Shown here: positions 15,130 to 27,387 of the stretch, one piece after another
Layout of the letters: every line of letters begins with the position of its first letter
Position numbering within the stretch: position 1 is the stretch's first letter
From: Pelargonium nanum
Lineage: Eukaryota; Streptophyta; Magnoliopsida; Geraniales; Geraniaceae
Direction of reading: 5' to 3'
Assembly (NCBI GenBank): GCA_036897485.1
Contig: JAYMTF010000178.1
Coordinates: 1 to 47,372, forward strand
DNA: 47,372 nucleotides
The notes under the pieces: generated by a model
Told to the model about the DNA's origin: nothing
Database searches by the model: none
Seen by the model: the letters and a program-made list of their open reading frames with translations, nothing else
Translations under genes and position numbers: made by a program

Positions 15130-18100
15130 TGGTGCAGATTCTAAGCTGTGAGTATGTGAGGGTTTAAATTTGATAATTTGTGGGATGTGCATTTTGTAGA
15201 GAAAGTAATGGCGGGATAGACATAACGTCTCTTTTTTATATTTGGAAACTGTATCAAGCCAACGGTTTCTTTTTATTTTCTTTTTTTCTCATTTATTCCT
15301 TGTGCTTTTCTTTTACGAAATCAATCTAATAATGGTAATTTGCAAGTGTAAACTATACACAAATATGTCATGATTGGTAAAGAAAAATGCCAACGGTCGC
15401 TTAATTTTTCATATTTCAATTAAGGAAAATACTATAATTCATTTTAGAAAATAAGATTTGAGAGTGCAACTATAATTCATTTTGGCTATAGGAATGTCAT
15501 GCTACTTTAAAAAATTGCTATGTCGGGTTTCCCTGACTAATTGTTATATATCTAATACACTAGGTTCGGGTGGCCGGGTAGTTTTTCTTTTCTTCGTGCT
15601 TGTTCAATGTTCTGTTTGTGACGGGGACATCGAGTGTTCATCATATTCGGGTCAAATTATCACTCATAAATATTACACTTTTTCGTCTTAATGTATTTAT
15701 CCAAAACAACAAAATCAATGTGACGTTAAGAAAAAAATTCAATTCATACTAATTCACCCTTAAATCTCAACAAAAATGAAAATTTTACACAATTGTTTTA
15801 AGATGGTGAGAGCACAAATTTGGAATATAAACCTCAACAAACTATTGTATCACAATATGAAAATCACAAAATTTTATGTTTTCATGTAAATATATGTATT
15901 GATGTGTTTTGTTGACTAGGGGATCAAAAAAGCTCTAGAATACGCGTTGTTGTAGGATTATTGTATGCAGACTTTAAGGTTCCATAAAGAGACTTGTAAC
16001 GCATGAAGGTCTCGTAAGTAGTCATCATGTAGTTTTGAGGTCTCATTATGTGTAGGTGAATGAAACGTTTTAGGGCCTACGAGGAGTGTGAGACCCATAT
16101 AGTTGTAATTTTGGGCAATGCGATATCACATGTAGAACATTATATACGCAATTTTGAGGAGTCTCAAAATAGGCACGTATATATGTCGTCTACATGAACA
16201 AATATTGTAACAAAGATAAGGGGTAAACATTTTGGTTCGTTCTATACTATTTGTTTCCAAATGATGAGTGTCAAGTAATCGTGCAATAAATAGCTGATAT
16301 TTCATTTGTGTTTGGTAAGATGGAACCGCCAAAAGGTAATAATTAAGGTTGCATTTTCAAACCAAATATGATGTTACTAATGATAGCTCCAGACCATTAT
16401 CACCTAAAATTTCCACTATATGTTACTTTATAAACCGGTATTAATTATAAGAAGGAGAGTGACACACCCAAGAACATATATATGATGGTGAATTTGAATC
16501 TTATGGTACCGCAAAAGTAGGAATATATGTATCCACACTCAGTGAATTAATCCAAATCAGTAAATATTCATATGTACGGATTGTTTAGTTACAATAAGGG
16601 ACTGGATTAGACTAACATATGTACTGTGATTGTTAAATTATATATGATAACCACTGCGAATAATAAATCGATCAAAAGACACGCTTATTTGAGATATGAG
16701 GTGGTAAAACCGTTATAAGGAGATGCCAAAGTATTATAAAACAATGTGAAGTCAAAGGAATGAGGCCACTTTAGCCCATATGAGGTGGTAAAACCGTCAT
16801 GAGGAGATGCGAGAGTATTATATAACAACATGAAGTCAAAGGAATGAGACTTTAGCCAATATGAGATATCGACTATGACGGGATCCCATTAAGTCATTAT
16901 ATGTGTTTAATTGGAGATCCCGTTAAATAAAATCATATGGGTAAAAATAAGTCATCATTTGATTGTGAAAGCATATATTTAGTCCCTATGATTGAGATGG
17001 TGAGTTTGAAACTCTTAATGAGATCAATAATCCTTATACATGAATGATGATGTGTTGTTTGCATAAAACATCCTATGAACTCACCTATAAAAGTGTGGAG
17101 TGAAAAAACTACGGTAAGATAACGACTATATAATTTAAAAATGAAACAGCAATACGATTTTGTATGGGTTGCAAGGAGTATTTATTTCCTTGTCCAATGC
17201 TTATAAGATGAAGGGTTGATCAGAGGGGTTGCAAAACATGTTAAATGACTGATGATGAGCTCAAATCAGCTGTCAATGGCAATTCTGTTGGGTCAAGAGA
17301 ATCTAAATTAATTCCATTTTCACATATATAGTCCACCAACAATTGCAGAACTCAACAACAGAATGATTGAATTTCATTATTTATTTTGTTATTTTTCCAG
17401 CCCAACTCATATATAACTAACTTCCTGAATATTCATTAATAAGTTCATCTGATGTGATTCTATTCTATCCAACAAACCATGTGCAGATGTGCTTAATTGT
17501 TTTTGTGTCTTCGCTGGGGATATATTATTGATCATTAATCACGTGCTTGGCTCGTGATTAACTACTAAACGACACTGATCCCTCCACCCTACATAATTAG
17601 GAGATCATTATTCATAAACACTTCCCACTTTACGCATTATTGGCAATGTGTTCTGTATCAACATAATGTGCCTGCTTAATTAATTAGTATTTTAATTTTC
17701 ATGAAATTTGTCTTAATGTCGCAAATGTACGTACCTTCAGTTCATTATTGACACATAAATTGAAGAAACCAATCATTTATGTTACACATGAATACAAATG
17801 TTGGCAAGTGTAATGTCACATGTATTATTAAGAGGCAGGTTTGGTGCTGCTCCGGTAGGATGAAAACAAAAAAAAAAACTTCATGACATGATCTATATAC
17901 GAGGGAAAGTTATTATGGAAAAATGGAATAGCTTCACAAAATCTTGGAACTGTCGACTTCGGTGACTATTGAAACTCAAATCGTTACACTAATTTTAGCG
18001 CATATGAATGTGTTTATAATGAAAACCTTTATCTCATCTTCTATGTTTCACAGTCTTGAACAACTACGGCAATCCTCCTACTATCCGCCTTGATCGTTCA

Positions 18101-18891
18101 ACTCCAATTAGTCATCTCGATTTCAATCACAATTTATGTTTCCCATTCTCAATGTTCCTATTATTGTCTTACTCATTTCCTAGGTGTTTATGGTGTGGCT
18201 TTAATTCCAATGATTATAGGTTTTGTTGTGTTTATATGTTCTTCATTGATGTATGTACTTCTAAATATATATATATTTTTTTTTTTGAGAATTTTAATGA
18301 ATGAGTACTCAATTATTGATAAAGAGAACATAAGAATTTTGCACTAGAGCACATGTTTCTTACCAAGGCTTAACGTTGTAATGTCGGACATTATAACAAT
18401 TATCGGATTGCGATGGCAGAAAATTGTGTTGCAAAATGTAAATTCCAATCCGCTACAGAAAAAGTTTGTTCGCAAATTCATATTTAGGAACAAACGAGCA
18501 TGATCCGCAAAGAAACTCACGCAAATTTTTGCAGTGGTGCATGGTAGTCCTTCTGGGCTTCAAATTTGTATCTTTAACTTTCTGGTGCAACCAATTAACT
18601 AATAATTTAAGATACACAGCGGTAAAATATCTTATTATGAAATTGTTTTCAATTGAAGACAAAGTAACAAAACAACATGATTTCAATTTGTAATCGTAAG
18701 GGTATATATACCAAACATAATAACTGTCTTCCCAACACTCCATTTACAGGAACATCAAGACTGTACACGCTTTAATCTCTGTCCACAGCTGGAAGACGCC
18801 GTCACTTTTCTCAATAATTCACGTTTCATTATAAATGACAAAAAATCAATAAAATCACCGCATCAATAAAATCATGTTTCATATATTTTTT
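15130..18891. other. AT-rich intergenic region, 3.7 kb
   Basis: Between the promoter of the DUF630/DUF632 gene and the 3' end of the DUF241 gene. It holds a two-copy 84-bp tandem repeat (16694-16860) and a short palindrome at 16150-16169 (ATTTTGAG, four-base loop, CTCAAAAT). The open frames near 15482 and 18056 have no family features. No gene is supported. Confidence 0.6.
16694..16860. repeat. Two-copy tandem repeat, about 84-bp unit
   Basis: Copy 1 starts at 16694 and copy 2 at 16778, both with the landmarks ATATGAGGTGGTAAAACCGT and GAAGTCAAAGGAATGAG. Copy 2 has several substitutions and lacks a few bases near its end. A third copy begins (ATATGAG at 16859) but diverges at once. Confidence 0.8.
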
Positions 18892-19806
18892 TTACTGTGT
18901 TACAGAGTTGAGTAATGAAACCCTGGCATTGATCAAGCTCCTAAACACCTTCTCGCTCCCACATTCCAGCTCTTCTATGCAATTCTCCATTTCTCGCATT
19001 CTCTTCGAAACCATCCTCACCTCTTCCTCTCCTTTCTTCTTCAGTCCCCGCAAGTTCTCCGCGTCGACTCGCCGGAATTCTTGAATCGTCCACTCCTCCG
19101 CCTTCACCTTCTTCGCCTTCAGCCCCGTCCACGACGATTTCTTCTTCGCCGACAACGCAGAGACTCCATTAAAGAGAGCAGTGGACACCATTTTCGTAAC
19201 CTCGACAACCTCATCGACCACGCTAGCCAACTCGGCGTCACCGACAAGCACAGTCGACACCGATCCGGGAGCCGAATCTCGGCCGATACACCGAATTATA
19301 TCCGAGACGAGTCTCTCCATCTCCTTGACTATTTTCTTACGAGCCTTCACATGCGACGCTACTTTAGACTCGTCCCTTCTCCTAACCGCCACCTGCGCCG
19401 CCGAGTGCTCTTCCTTGAGAGCCAAGACCGAGGACTGGAAGATTCCGTAGACGTCGACGAGGCGGAGGAAATCTTCCAGAACCTTCTCGACCCAGTGAGA
19501 CTGTCGGCGGAGGGAGTCCTGAGTCTGGGGGAGCTGGAGGATGTCGTCGAGGGAGTGGTGAACCTCCTTGAGGCGGCTGAGGCCGTCGCAGAGCCAAGCG
19601 GAGGAGCGGAGCTCCTGCTTGAGGGAGGACCAGGAGGTGTTGAGGCCGTTGATCTGGTCCTTGAGGTGGGAGATCAAGGGGTGGGATCTGCAGGGGAGAG
19701 AGATGGATCTGATGTGGTGCGACATCGGAGGTTTCGTTGTCGCCGGACCGCCACGGCTCGGCATTTTGTTGGGGAATGAGAGGGAGCGCTTGAAGACATT
19801 TACCAT
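18892..19806 (-). CDS. DUF241 protein (plant-specific, helical)
   Basis: Intronless, 304 aa from the ATG at 19806 (MVNVFKRSLSFPNKMPSRGG). The longer frame from 19938 would add 44 residues, but a TATA box at 19885-19890 sits inside that extension and a transcript started from it would lack the upstream ATG. Family members also start close to this point. Landmarks are HIRSISLPCRSHPLI near the N-terminus, then LKDQINGLNTSW, LCDGLSRLKEVHHSLDDIL and a long helical C-terminus with AKKKSSWTGL. DUF241 proteins form a plant family, often in tandem arrays; this one is alone here. Function is unknown; the helices suggest a scaffold-like protein. Codons are GC-rich compared with the flanks, normal for an intronless plant gene. 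Confidence 0.88.
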   Translation of the reverse strand: MVNVFKRSLSFPNKMPSRGGPATTKPPMSHHIRSISLPCRSHPLISHLKDQINGLNTSWSSLKQELRSSAWLCDGLSRLKEVHHSLDDILQLPQTQDSLRRQSHWVEKVLEDFLRLVDVYGIFQSSVLALKEEHSAAQVAVRRRDESKVASHVKARKKIVKEMERLVSDIIRCIGRDSAPGSVSTVLVGDAELASVVDEVVEVTKMVSTALFNGVSALSAKKKSSWTGLKAKKVKAEEWTIQEFRRVDAENLRGLKKKGEEEVRMVSKRMREMENCIEELECGSEKVFRSLINARVSLLNSVTQ

Positions 19807-19884
19807 TTGTGAGAAGAGAGAAAATGGAGCAAAAATTGGTTGCGGGTTTTGGGTTTGGTGATGTGTTTGAGAGGATTGGGAGGG

Positions 19885-19890
19885 TATATA
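19885..19890 (-). promoter_or_regulatory. TATA box of the DUF241 gene
   Basis: CATATATACC on the minus strand (core TATATA), about 80 bp upstream of the ATG at 19806. That would place the transcript start near 19855 with a leader of about 50 bases. It supports the shorter start. Confidence 0.6.
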
Positions 19891-20981
19891 TGGAGGAGGA
19901 AAAGAGGCGCACGAGGGGTGAGACCTGAGAACTGACAATGGAGGGAACTGGTGAATCCGATAATAAATACAGCTGTCATCACCTAATCACTTCATGTGGG
20001 CTGTGATTGTAGCAACTGCCTACTGTAATTACATTGGACTACTTTTTGTGTTTAAAAACTTTTATAGTTTTATTTATTGTACGCGAAATAAGTTGTCACA
20101 CTGCATGAAAGTCAAATGCATTCAAATTTATTCCATTTATATAATGTGTGAAAAGATCATAACACGGCATATAAATCAAATGTGTTCAAATTCAATCAGT
20201 TTATAACATAATGTCTCTTTTTTTGTTAAAGTATTTTTTGTATTTATAGTTTCTTACATGTATTTTCATATATATTTTATATTATTAGTGAAAATATTTA
20301 TGGTTAACAATGAAAATATTCATTACAAATGTTAATATTTTGTACATTTTTTTATTATAGGTTATCCAAAAAACATTCGCTTGATTTTTTTCTGTGAGAT
20401 TTAATTTATTACAATAAGTTTTCACAACTTGTTATTGTATAATTCGTCGACGTTTGTACACTAATAATTGTAAGTTGAAACGAAAAACATTGTCATTTTC
20501 TTCATTCTTATTGTCATTTTCATTCTAATGCACTTTTGTCTAAATGAATTAAATTGCGTGAATGTGAATCATTTTCAATTCAATTTTTATTTTTATTTTT
20601 ATTTAAAAAAAATCTGTTACAAGTTATATTTTTCTTGATAAAATGCAAAAAAAATCTCTCTAAATGGATATTTGAATAAAACTTTTATGAATTTTCAAAT
20701 TTTATTCTCCCGTAATTTTTTAATATAAATATGCACTATTGGAAGGAAAAAGCTTTATAATAATGTAGGACATGCAGGCTTAGCAATCAATTCTATCAGT
20801 TAACCATGAACTTGTTCATATGCAAGTGAAGTGGCTTCTTGTTAATATATATTATTGCTACAAATTCCCAACTTTCTCTCCTCCTAATTAAGTCCTACCC
20901 AAGTACAATTGGCGCCAAGGTGGTCAGGTGGTGGGGATGTAAGTTACCTACATTTATTACTAAATCACATTTCTGCATAAT

Positions 20982-21035
20982 AAATATTATCATCATCGTT
21001 TCTCTCAAAAACAAAAAAAATATTATCATTATCGT
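20982..21035. repeat. Micro-insertion: A-rich filler flanked by 18-bp direct repeats
   Basis: 20982-20999 and 21018-21035 match over 18 bases with one mismatch (AAATATTATCAT, then CATCGT or TATCGT). The 18-base insert reads TTCTCTC followed by AAAAACAAAAA. Confidence 0.75.
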
Positions 21036-22263
21036 CTTTACAATCTTTATAAAACTGATCAACACAGATAATAAAGAATTTAAAGTATCTTCAGTGCTTT
21101 AATTACATACCAAATTAACAGATACACAATTAGGCCTTTATTTAATAAAAGAGTAAGCTAAGAAAACGCTCAACATTTTTAGCAGAAAGCCAAGTTGGAC
21201 AGCTAGACCAGCAGTTGGCTGTTTATGTCAACATGTGGTCTGGTCTGGGTCTCTGATAGGATGGGTTAAGCTACGTCGTATTGTACCTAACAAAATAATG
21301 TAACATGGTTGTCACTGCTGCTGGCTCATAAAAACCCATATCTCTGGTTCCCATTGTGTCTGCGACTCTGGTATCATGAACAGCGCATCACTGTCTTTTC
21401 ATGCACCAATTTCCATTAATCTTAATATGTGGTGTTAATTTATTGGTTAACGCGTGTGGTTAGTAATTAAATTGCCAAGCTAGCTGTATCTTCCCAAGCT
21501 CCAAACATTCCCATCATTATTGGAATTGGAGACTCAAAACTGATGCCATACTTGGAAGTCAGAAACAGGATTGCATCAAGATCATCGAATCTTGGAAATA
21601 TCTGTATGCTCCGTTAAAAGTCAACATAATTAAGGTTTCCAGCTACATATATAAGTTCACTGCAATTTGATTGATCAAGATCCTCGTAGTGAATTTCTTC
21701 ATATATTTAGTACTTGGAATTTTAAAAGATTAGAAAATCATAAGTTTGAATTGGTTTTTTGTTCATCACTTCACAAACATGAAGAAAAAAAAATAGCCAA
21801 AAAAAACTAATAATTTATTACTTTAAATAAGTCTATAACAAAGAAAATATGAAGCTGTAGGCTTGAAAACCAGCTCATCCTAACAAACTTAACAAAAAGA
21901 TCGAAAATATAACTAACTCGCGGATCACTTGGTTTGTAAACCAACACGCAAACAAAAATCAACTAATATTACTTGTTGATAAAACAAAAACAAAGAATCG
22001 ACACTAAACTAAGGCATAATAACATTAAACATCACGAATAATCAAATTAAAGACACTAAAATACACTTCATCAACCTGAATAATCAAGTTGAAGACACTA
22101 TAATTCTCTCATCAACCTAAATATCACAAACAACTGACAACAATTGCACTTGGAGCTTAAAACAACCATGTGAAGGGTTTTACCACTTCTCACCAATGGG
22201 GTTCGCCATCTAATCCGGAAGCAAACTCGAAGGATAATTCGAGATCTCCAATCGAACAAATAT

Positions 22264-22522
22264 TACCCTCTTTTCTAAAATAAATGTATTGTTTTAATTA
22301 TTTTCATTTTTGTCCTAAATTAAGTGTATTGTATTCTTGAGAAAGTTAAATTTGCATGAATTTTTAGTAGAGCACTTATAATAAAACTAGTTAGTAGCCT
22401 TTAACCTTATTAGAATACATGATCAAAATGATAAAGGAGAACATACACAACACTTATTAGTTTCTCCTAAACTTCTCTCAAAATAAGTACGTAGAAAACT
22501 TATTTTAAAATGGAAAGAATAA
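22264..22522. mobile_element. Degenerate Stowaway-like MITE
   Basis: The left end CCCTCTTTTCTAAAATAAAT and the right end (read on the minus strand) ATTCTTTCCATTTTAAAATA are inverted, degenerate versions of the Stowaway terminal repeat CTCCCTCCGTCCCAAAATAA. The span is about 255 bp, usual for the family, and the flanks are TA-rich as expected for TA target duplications. The copy is old. Confidence 0.45.
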
Positions 22523-23744
22523 TATTACGCAAATTGATTTGTATCTAAGATTTTATTATAATTTCAATAAAATTTAACTTATAACGAAATGCTAAATGAA
22601 TCAAACCACCAAGTCAAATTCAAATTTATTTCTTCTTATAACTAAATCGAATTTGAACTCAAATATACATAAATTCATTGTACGAGCTTTGAAGTGAACT
22701 TGGGTCAAGGGCAAAATGTCAAGTATAGACAACCCGAACAATTTCAAAGTTGATTACTCCGTGGGTACGTAATTATTTGAAAACAATGGTTTGTGACTTT
22801 GTTCATTTTTGTATGTTATTGTAATGCTTCAAAAAAATATAAAATAACAATCATAAATTTGTAATGTATGCACACGATTCTAAAAATAATAGAAATGATA
22901 TGGTAGTAGCGGCTTCTGCGAGATATGCTGGATATGGAAGCAGCTCTACTAATTTTCTTCGTTTCATGTATAATTTTCCGTACGGTTCAATACTATAATA
23001 ATGTTTAAATTCTCATAATTAGTTGCATCAACATGACCACCAAAACTAACCCATCTCATAATCTCACTGCACCGCTGGTTAATTTATTAGCTAATTAATT
23101 TGATCTAAATATACGAAACTTGGATCAGCTTTGACTTGCAATATCGAGTCACAATTTAAGAACTTGCTGATAATAATGTTCAATTCGAATAATGATTAAT
23201 TGACCAATAAAACTTTAAAATCGATTTTTAAATTGAAATGCCAACTCCAACAGTTGAGGATCTAAGCATTTCAGGTGGTCCAAAGTAACAAAATGAATTA
23301 AGTATTATCATTTGAGAACCTTTTAGTCGTTGTTCATTACTATTATTAGATGAAACAAAAGCTGATCAAACTGTTCTTGTTAGGTACCAAAAATATTAAA
23401 AACACCTTATTGGTTCCAATCATTCCTAAAAATAGCTATCGATGAAACCCACTTGCAAAAACAGCTAACCTAAACGAACATACATCAAATTATATCTTAA
23501 TTTGAATTAACGTTGGCTTATACAAATGAAATCAAAATTGAGTACACGTGTTAAGTTGAACATGACAGGTAAGTTAGCCAAGAAGCTGTCGAGTGGTGGA
23601 CGTGAACGTCAAGAAGTATTCGAGCCCAACCATCATTTACTTTCAGAGTTCTATATTCACAATTTAAGCGACAAATCTTAGGTGTTTGTCAGATTTATAA
23701 TTCTTTAATTTCTTCCTAAATATCTTAATTCTAAGGGTTAAACG

Positions 23745-24150
23745 GGATATTTTATTTTTCGGTTTAATCCCTAATTATATATTGTTTTGTTTGAGCCATT
23801 GTAAATCTTTTTTTGACATTTGTCATTTCAGCATTTGTTAACACATCCTTACGCCACGTCAAATACGGAGTTCACATGTGCATGTCATTTTTTATTCATT
23901 TACAGCTAAAACGATACTGTTTTGGCTGTTAGTGATGTAAACAAAAATGAAACAAAATGTTTTGTCTGATGCGACATGCGCACGTGAACGTTGTATCTAA
24001 TGTGATGTGATGACGTGTCAATAAATGCCGATGTAACACATGAAAACCGACAACAATCAGTGGAGTGAATTTAATTAATAAAAAAATGTATGCAATGACT
24101 CAAACAAAACAAATCATAATTATGAGCTAAACCTAATAAAATGTATCGGT
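23745..24150. mobile_element. Foldback MITE with long terminal inverted repeats
   Basis: The arm starting at 23761 (GGTTTAATCCCTAATTATAT) is mirrored by the minus strand from 24133 (GGTTTAGCTCATAATTATGA). Both arms continue with TTGTTTTGTTTGAG, CATTG, then a T run. Inner landmarks also pair: GTTCACATGTGCATGTC on the left and GTTCACGTGCGCATGTC on the right arm read backwards. The centre is near 23947. Weaker similarity extends outwards to about 23745 and 24150 (GATATTTTATT against GATACATTTTATT). It has no coding capacity, so it is non-autonomous. The superfamily is not determinable without a clear target duplication; the long TIRs suggest Mutator-like. Confidence 0.7.
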
Positions 24151-25354
24151 ACAAACACATGGAAGCATTAAAACACATTGAAGCGTGTGAGAGGATCGAT
24201 ATCGCACTTCCGTGAGTCTCATGTGCAAAATAAAATAGTTACCATAACTATCATACATAAAGGTTTCTCAACATATGAAATAAGAACAATAATTTGGAGG
24301 GAAGTTGTATCAGAAGAAGAAAAACTAAACTCAACTTAGGGTGTATTTTAATTAAAATAGAGAGGCAAATTAGGTAAAATGGTTCAGCGGCCCATGAACC
24401 CATAGATTGCGTTAAATATTGAAGTTAGCTAGAGAGATAGATTAAGGCTCATAAATAACATATTTCGGCCCAAAACGCCATTAAAATCCATTCCAACACG
24501 ACAATACATACCTGCCATTGCCAATATGATAACTTTAACGTCAATTAATGGTAATTAAATATGGACCTAACAGCCCCTTAATTTTTCTGAATCAATTATT
24601 GCACATAATAGAAAAATAATTAGAAAATGCTCACAGAATTAAAATTGGATCTGTGACTTGAGATCTAAGTTTACAATTGGGTCCAACTTTATAAATAAAG
24701 TCAACAGATTTGGTAAACGTTTTCGTACATTGATCATGACGGCAAGCCAACCGTCATATAAATGAATACCCATTGGTTTTCTTTTTCAATTTATCCTTAT
24801 TGTCTGGAACATTAGCGGAAAATATATGTTACACAAACAACCATATGTGTATCTATTGTAATACATTTTACAACATGCATGGTTTCGAACTATATCTATT
24901 ACGAGACCGACATGCATGACATGAAAAACAGTGAGATTAAACACGCTTATTTGATGTCATGTTGCAATGCATGTTGAATCGCAATATGTGTGTATATATA
25001 TATATATGTTCATCATATTAACAACAATTATATGAACTTAATAGTAAATTGTCCACTAACGAGCCAACATACACATTGATGACTTCGTATTCATCCAACG
25101 TTTATAAGTACTTGTGTGCCGAATTAAGATCAAAGAAATCGGATTAACTGCATGCCCAAAAATATTACAACAAAATTTGCGGAGAGGAGAAATAGCCAAG
25201 ACATACAAAAATTATGTAATGTTTTTTTCTTTTCCCTTATCTCCTGTACTATTACTTTCAAAATCAAATTTCTACAAGAAGTACAAAAGAACCCTTTCAT
25301 TTACTCTCTTTGTACAATATAACCTAAACAACGACGAAAATGTTAAAACTGACT

Positions 25355-27387
25355 CTACGTGAGCCCAAACCCGAGCCTACAAATCTCAACCGTCGATGGC
25401 GCCTCCCACTTCGCCGCCCGATTCTTCAATTCATTAAGGTCATCCACACACTCCTCGAAGCTCAATCGCTTGATCCGCCTCCTCTCCGCCTCTCGCTCCT
25501 TCCCGGCCACCCGATCAAAAATTCTCTCCCACCCTCTCTCCCACGCCCCATGCGCATCGCACAGCTCAAGCGTCCCATTCTCCCAGTTCGTCCAGCTCCA
25601 CCCCCTCGACAGCGACTCCATCACCTCCTCCACGCACGGTCCCCGGCACGCCGCCGTGCACGGCCTGCACTTGGCCCCGCTCAGCGGTCCCGGACTGGCC
25701 AGCGTCGCCACCGGAACGCCGAACCTCACCGGCGGGTAGTCGTACTTGCGGTCCGACACGATGCAAAACGGCACCCGTTTCAGCACGTAAGGCACGTGCT
25801 TGGTGTGGAGCTGGGCCTTGAAGGCCGTCTCGGAGTTGAGCTGGCTGAACCTGGCCTGGTCGAGCTCCGGGATGAGGGAGAGCCGGGACAGAGCCGCCGT
25901 GGAGGAGTTGAGGTCGCCGACGCCGAGGCGGTCGTTGAGGCCGCCGTAGGAGGATCCCGGCGGGACCACGTACTTGCCGGGAACGAAATTGTCGGCGGCG
26001 AGCGGGGCGTTCCAGTAGCCGTCGACGCGGGTACGGACTATCCAGTCGTAGGTGATGTTGTGGCTCTCCTGGTGGGCCCGGATCATCGTCAAGCATCCTT
26101 CCACCAGGTTGAAGTATTGCAACAAACCCTGCAACCAAAACAATGGATACGTGGTGAGCTTTCATAGACTCGAGGGACCCACAAAATCACTTGGGAATGA
26201 TCCAGTGCTTCGCCGCCGCCACGTCACAGGAAAAATCTTATCATTTATTTATATATTATATTGATTGAATAAAGGCGATTTGGATTTACACGAAACCAGA
26301 CCGGTAAGTAACTGTCCATTCATTCGAACTATAGATAACAATTGTGCGGATAGAATCGGATCTGATCAAGATTTTTAAAATTAATCCAAATTCAACATTT
26401 AATTTTATAATAATTCTATATCTATAATTATGGTAATTCAATAATTATCCATGTTATGTAACGTAAATCCAGAAAATTAACTCGATTACTTGTAATTGGA
26501 AATATATGGCTTCACTTTACAGTAAAGTTGTGAAGTACACAAAAAGTGTAACCTAACAACTTGTCAAAGAAAAATAATAGAAATGGACCAACCAAACACA
26601 TATTTGCTATGATGTAGAAGGTTGGACACCTAATTGGTATGGTTGTGGTGGTGGTGGTACAACTAACACCTAATCATCAGATATTGTGGTCGTCACGAGA
26701 GAAAAATCAACTACGCCACTATAGCTGATTATGTCGAATTTTATTTGCTACCCAAATTCACTAAAATAAAAATAATTAAGAAAAAAAAGAAAAGCATGAG
26801 AAACGTGTTACCTGAATGCCATTAGGCGAGTTATGCGCGGTGAGGACTCGGAGCTGCGACTCGGTCTCCGGTATCGGCTCCGGCTTAAAAATCCGAACGC
26901 CGGCGAGCTTCGGGGCCGCCTTGAGGAGCCCGAACTTGAAGGCGTTCCGGTCCAAGGGACTGTGAAGGAAAAGGTCGGAATTCGGGTACTCCTTCAGAAC
27001 GTTCTCGATGATGGACGGTCCGGTGAGCTCGAACCGCCGGGCGCCGCCGACCAAGCAGACCGCCATTCTGGACCGGCGCAACTCGTCCCTCCACGGCTGC
27101 GGCCGGCGAGCGGAGGAGGAGTTGAAGGAGGTTATTGGATGTTGAAGGACGGTGCGGTTGAGGAGGAAGGTTTTGAGCGGCGCGAGGGAGGAGAAGGGGT
27201 TGGCCGGCGGGGACGAGACGGAGAGGAAGAGGACAAGTGAGACGCAAGGTATTACGAGGAGGAGGAGAAAACGCCGGCAGTCGAGATCGGACGGAAACCA
27301 CCGCGACGGCGCTCCGGTGGCGGTTTTGCGATGCTGCATCGCTTCGGCTTCCGCGAAACCCATGGACGGAGCGATCTTATAGTTCAA
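25355..27387 (-). CDS. Type II membrane protein, DUF7796-like, probable glycosyltransferase-type Golgi protein
   Basis: Two exons, 27387-26812 and 26128-25355 (GT-AG, phase 0); 449 aa from the first ATG. In-frame ATGs at 27363 ([10 protein letters not shown]) and 27339 are alternative starts. A cytoplasmic N-terminus is followed by one membrane segment at residues 40-57 ([18 protein letters not shown]) and a proline-rich stem. The lumenal domain begins near residue 108 ([19 protein letters not shown]), then [17 protein letters not shown]. Exon 2 carries [14 protein letters not shown], whose Arg-x-Asp pattern resembles donor-binding segments of glycosyltransferases, and a Cys-rich stretch ([12 protein letters not shown]). 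I recognise a conserved plant family annotated as DUF7796. Enzyme activity and substrate are unknown and the Golgi location is inferred from topology. Confidence 0.85.

Larger units (their letters stand above)
19940..25354. other. Gene-free AT-rich region, 5.4 kb
   Basis: No supported coding region. It contains a micro-insertion (20982-21035), a Stowaway-like relic (22264-22522), a foldback MITE (23745-24150), a short TA repeat near 24991-25007, and at the right end the 3' flank of the DUF7796-like gene. The small open frames at 20839 and 25114 look random. Confidence 0.6.

Noticed and set aside
18056-18347. Two overlapping hydrophobic open frames resembling membrane segments
   Set aside because: Neither has splice-supported extensions or a family motif. 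T-rich DNA readily gives hydrophobic translations.
19081-19912. Long open frames of 176-232 codons overlapping the DUF241 gene
   Set aside because: They are other-frame shadows of a GC-rich intronless gene and lack any family features.
25340-26167. 275-codon plus-strand frame opposite DUF7796-like exon 2
   Set aside because: An antisense shadow: Arg/Pro/Leu-rich low-complexity translation from GC-biased codons on the other strand.
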